Source: Thiobacillus sp. (GTDB lineage: Bacteria; Pseudomonadota; Gammaproteobacteria; Burkholderiales; Thiobacillaceae). From it: a stretch of DNA of 10,000 bases. Within the stretch, counting starts at the first letter, position 1, and each line of letters begins with the position of its first letter. The stretch lies in assembly GCA_020217265.1 (NCBI GenBank), contig JAIWOS010000150.1, forward strand, positions 1 to 10,000, in the 5' to 3' direction. Below, piece after piece: positions 8,260 through 10,000 of the stretch. Below the pieces are notes generated by a model. That model was not told the DNA's origin, made no database searches, and was given only the letters and a program-made list of their open reading frames with translations. Made by a program: the position numbers and the translations under genes.

Positions 8260-8471
8260 CAATACATCTTGGGCGGGAGTTGCTGGCTGCGCAGACGCTT
8301 GTTCTGGCGCTTGACCGCGGCGGCGAGCTTGCGCTTGCGCTCGGCGGTGGGCTTCTCGTAGAACTCGCGGGCGCGCAGTTCGGTCAGGAGGCCCACTTTT
8401 TCGATGGAGCGCTTGAAGCGGCGCAGGGCGACATCGAACGGCTCGTTTTCTTTGACTTTGACGTGAGGCAT
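8259..8471 (-). CDS. rpsU: 30S ribosomal protein S21
   Basis: A 70-residue, very basic ribosomal protein; E. coli S21 is 71 residues. It binds the small subunit near the 3' end of 16S rRNA and supports initiation. The sequence [20 protein letters not shown] followed by [21 protein letters not shown] and a Lys/Arg-rich tail is unmistakable. The frame is open far upstream into the tsaD region, but only the ATG at 8471-8469 gives the right protein; a GGAAG (complement of 8483-8487) lies 11 bases before it, rather far for a strong site. It is the first gene of the rpsU-yqeY-dnaG-rpoD cluster and is divergent from tsaD, as in E. coli, with 93 bases between the two starts. Confidence 0.97.
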   Translation of the reverse strand: MPHVKVKENEPFDVALRRFKRSIEKVGLLTELRAREFYEKPTAERKRKLAAAVKRQNKRLRSQQLPPKMY

Positions 8472-8507
8472 ATTGAAGACGGCTTCCGGGAACGGGGAAA
8501 AACGCGA

Positions 8508-8536
8508 ATAATAACAAGCCTTCGAGGTTTTTTCCA
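8508..8536 (-). promoter_or_regulatory. Promoter of the rpsU-yqeY-dnaG-rpoD cluster
   Basis: On the minus strand -35 TGGAAA (8536-8531; four of six) and -10 TATTAT (8513-8508; five of six) are 17 bases apart. A start near 8501 gives a leader of about 30 bases before rpsU. This is the only good promoter pair I find in the divergent gap. The opposite strand has AATAAT (8507-8512), but only a poor -35 for tsaD. Confidence 0.55.
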
Positions 8537-8564
8537 GTCCCCCTTCCCATCCGCCTGTTTGCCC

Positions 8565-9569
8565 ATGCTTGTCCTTGGCGTCGAATCCTCCTGCGATGAA
8601 ACCGGCGTGGCGCTCTACGACAGCGCGCGCGGCCTCCTGGCGCACGCGCTGCATTCGCAGATCGCCATGCACAACGACTACGGCGGCGTGGTGCCGGAAC
8701 TGGCGTCGCGCGACCATATCCGCCGCGTGCTGCCGCTGACGCGCAGGGTTCTGGCCGAGAGCGGGCACGCGCTGTCCGAGCTCGACGGCATCGCCTACAC
8801 GCAGGGGCCGGGGCTGGCCGGCGCGCTGCTGGTGGGCGCGGGCATGGCGCGTGCCCTGGCGTATTCGCTGGGCGTGCCTGCGGTCGGGGTGCATCACCTG
8901 GAAGGTCATTTGTTGTCGCCGCTGATTTCCGACACGCCGCCCGAATTTCCCTTCGTCGCCCTGCTGGTGTCGGGCGGACACACCCAGTTGATGCACGTGG
9001 CGGGCGTGGGGCGCTACGCCCTCTTGGGCGAAACGCTCGACGACGCGGCAGGCGAGGCCTTCGACAAGACCGCGCAGCTTCTGGGCCTGGGCTATCCCGG
9101 CGGGCCGGCGCTGTCGAAGCTGGCCGAGGCCGGCGATGCGACGCGCTACATGCTGCCCCGCCCCATGCTGTATTCGGGCGATTTCGATTTCAGTTTTTCC
9201 GGATTGAAAACCGCTGTGCTCACCCTGGTGAAAAAGGCCGGGCCGGAGGCGGCTGCCGATATCGCGGCAGCGTTCCAGGCGGCCGCGGTCGACGTGCTGG
9301 TCGGCAAGAGCCTGGCCGCGTGCGTGCACAGCGGGGCGAAGCGTCTGGTCGTGGCCGGCGGTGTCGGCGCGAACCGGCGCCTGCGCGCGCAGCTTTCTGC
9401 CGAGGCGGCGCGGCGCGGGATCGAGGTGTTCTACCCGCGGCTGGAATTCTGCACCGACAACGGCGCGATGATCGCTTACGCCGGGGCGCAGCGGCTGGCG
9501 CATGCCGCGCCCGATCTGGCGTTTGCGGTGAAGCCGCGCTGGGAGCTGGCGGCGCTCGACGCGGTGTGA
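8565..9569 (+). CDS. tsaD: tRNA N6-threonylcarbamoyladenosine synthase subunit TsaD
   Basis: A 334-residue member of the Kae1/TsaD/Qri7 family (E. coli 337), formerly annotated as O-sialoglycoprotein endopeptidase Gcp. With TsaB and TsaE it transfers the threonylcarbamoyl group made by TsaC to A37 of tRNAs that read ANN codons. The ASKHA-fold ATPase carries the metal ligands His111 and His115 in HHLEGH and Asp298 in CTDNGAM; other landmarks are VESSCDET at 6-13, [10 protein letters not shown] at 134-143, and the glycine-rich [12 protein letters not shown] at 263-274. The ATG at 8565 gives the family N-terminus [12 protein letters not shown]; there is no visible Shine-Dalgarno. It is divergent from rpsU and convergent with the following membrane protein, with 7 bases between stops. 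The tRNA at 3924-4000, as an AUA decoder with A37, would be one of its substrates. Confidence 0.96.
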   Translation: MLVLGVESSCDETGVALYDSARGLLAHALHSQIAMHNDYGGVVPELASRDHIRRVLPLTRRVLAESGHALSELDGIAYTQGPGLAGALLVGAGMARALAYSLGVPAVGVHHLEGHLLSPLISDTPPEFPFVALLVSGGHTQLMHVAGVGRYALLGETLDDAAGEAFDKTAQLLGLGYPGGPALSKLAEAGDATRYMLPRPMLYSGDFDFSFSGLKTAVLTLVKKAGPEAAADIAAAFQAAAVDVLVGKSLAACVHSGAKRLVVAGGVGANRRLRAQLSAEAARRGIEVFYPRLEFCTDNGAMIAYAGAQRLAHAAPDLAFAVKPRWELAALDAV

Positions 9570-9576
9570 CTGGTCG

Positions 9577-10000
9577 CTAGCGCTGCAGGAGCGGGAAGGC
9601 CTGGCGCAGCGCCTGCAGCCAGGCCTCGCTGCCGGTCAGGCGCGCGAGCTGGTCGGGAAACAGCAGAAACCCGACCAGGATGGCAATCAGGCACACCAGC
9701 ACCAGGGTGCCGAAAATGCTTTCCGGCCGCAGCACGCCCCAGTAGCGGCTGACGAGGAACAGCGTGTCCTTCTTGTGTTCCGACATCGACCGCCAGCGGC
9801 GCAGGAGCTTGATGGCGAGCCAGGCGCCGTAGCCGCCCGCGAGCGAGGCGAAGACGATGCGGAAAATGGTGAACAGGTCGAGGCGGCCGCCAAGGGTCTG
9901 GTGGTACAGCCAGGAGACGAAGCCCAGCGAGAGCGAAGCAAGGATGGCGATCGCGACGTTGATGAACAGGCGTCGCCGCTCGCGCGCGAGGTCGCGCTGG
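9577..10000 (-). CDS. Unidentified multi-pass membrane protein, C-terminal part
   Basis: I do not recognise this protein. Reading the minus strand from the right edge, the frame has no stop for 140 codons down to the TAG at 9579-9577, so its start lies outside the window. Three hydrophobic segments are visible: [20 protein letters not shown], then [18 protein letters not shown] about 15 residues later, and after a charged stretch ([12 protein letters not shown]) [21 protein letters not shown] short soluble, Leu/Ala-rich tail ends the protein. Basic residues before the first and after the second segment suggest those loops face the cytoplasm (positive-inside rule), which would put the C-terminus outside. 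An ATG at 9786-9784 could be called as the start of a 69-residue protein, but this would discard the two upstream membrane segments in the same open frame, so I take it as internal. It is convergent with tsaD and has no obvious tie to it. E. coli has plsY next to tsaD, but this does not resemble PlsY. Confidence 0.7.
   Translation of the reverse strand, partial: QRDLARERRRLFINVAIAILASLSLGFVSWLYHQTLGGRLDLFTIFRIVFASLAGGYGAWLAIKLLRRWRSMSEHKKDTLFLVSRYWGVLRPESIFGTLVLVCLIAILVGFLLFPDQLARLTGSEAWLQALRQAFPLLQR

Noticed and set aside
7786..8550. A 254-residue form of YqeY
   Set aside because: The extra N-terminal part overlaps rpsU and has no YqeY features; the family length is about 147-150 residues.
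8259..9503. A 414-residue protein reading ending in S21
   Set aside because: Only the last 70 residues are protein-like; the rest is antisense to tsaD. The start is the internal ATG at 8471.

Overview
This is an ordinary, gene-dense, GC-rich stretch of proteobacterial chromosome that carries conserved housekeeping genes. The recognisable proteins (EnvC-type LytM factor, CtpA-type protease, MoeB/ThiF-like E1 enzyme, SlmA, RpoD, DnaG, YqeY, ribosomal protein S21, TsaD) and the order rpsU-yqeY-dnaG-rpoD followed by a CAU tRNA suggest a betaproteobacterium. A Thiobacillus-like member of the Nitrosomonadales would fit, but that rank is inference from gene content and order, not from a search. I see no insertion sequence, prophage, CRISPR array or other sign of recent transfer.

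Left part (1-3298, + strand): the 3' end of an envC-like gene, a full ctpA gene starting one base after the envC stop, a 131-residue protein I do not recognise by name, and a MoeB/ThiF-family gene. The first two concern the cell envelope: a degenerate LytM protein that activates amidases, and a periplasmic PDZ/serine protease. A strong GC hairpin lies just after ctpA and a weak promoter-like hexamer precedes the unknown gene, so the unknown gene and moeB may be a separate or partly separate unit.

Middle part (3286-8471, - strand): slmA meets moeB tail to tail with a 13-base overlap. Upstream of slmA is a tRNA with anticodon CAU, best read as the lysidine-modified tRNA-Ile2. Then, in transcription order from the right, comes the macromolecular synthesis cluster rpsU-yqeY-dnaG-rpoD, which couples translation (S21), replication priming (primase) and transcription initiation (sigma-70). 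It has a likely promoter before rpsU and a second, near-consensus promoter just before rpoD. A hairpin sits between rpsU and yqeY, and neither yqeY nor dnaG has a clear Shine-Dalgarno sequence.

Right part (8565-10000): tsaD, divergent from rpsU as in E. coli, makes the t6A modification of ANN-decoding tRNAs, which would include the CAU isoleucine tRNA here. It is followed by the convergent 3' end of an unidentified multi-pass membrane protein whose frame stays open to the window edge.

I found no convincing new biological system. The points most worth a second look are the unnamed 131-residue protein, the unidentified membrane protein, and the untranslated-region structures of the rpsU-yqeY-dnaG-rpoD cluster.
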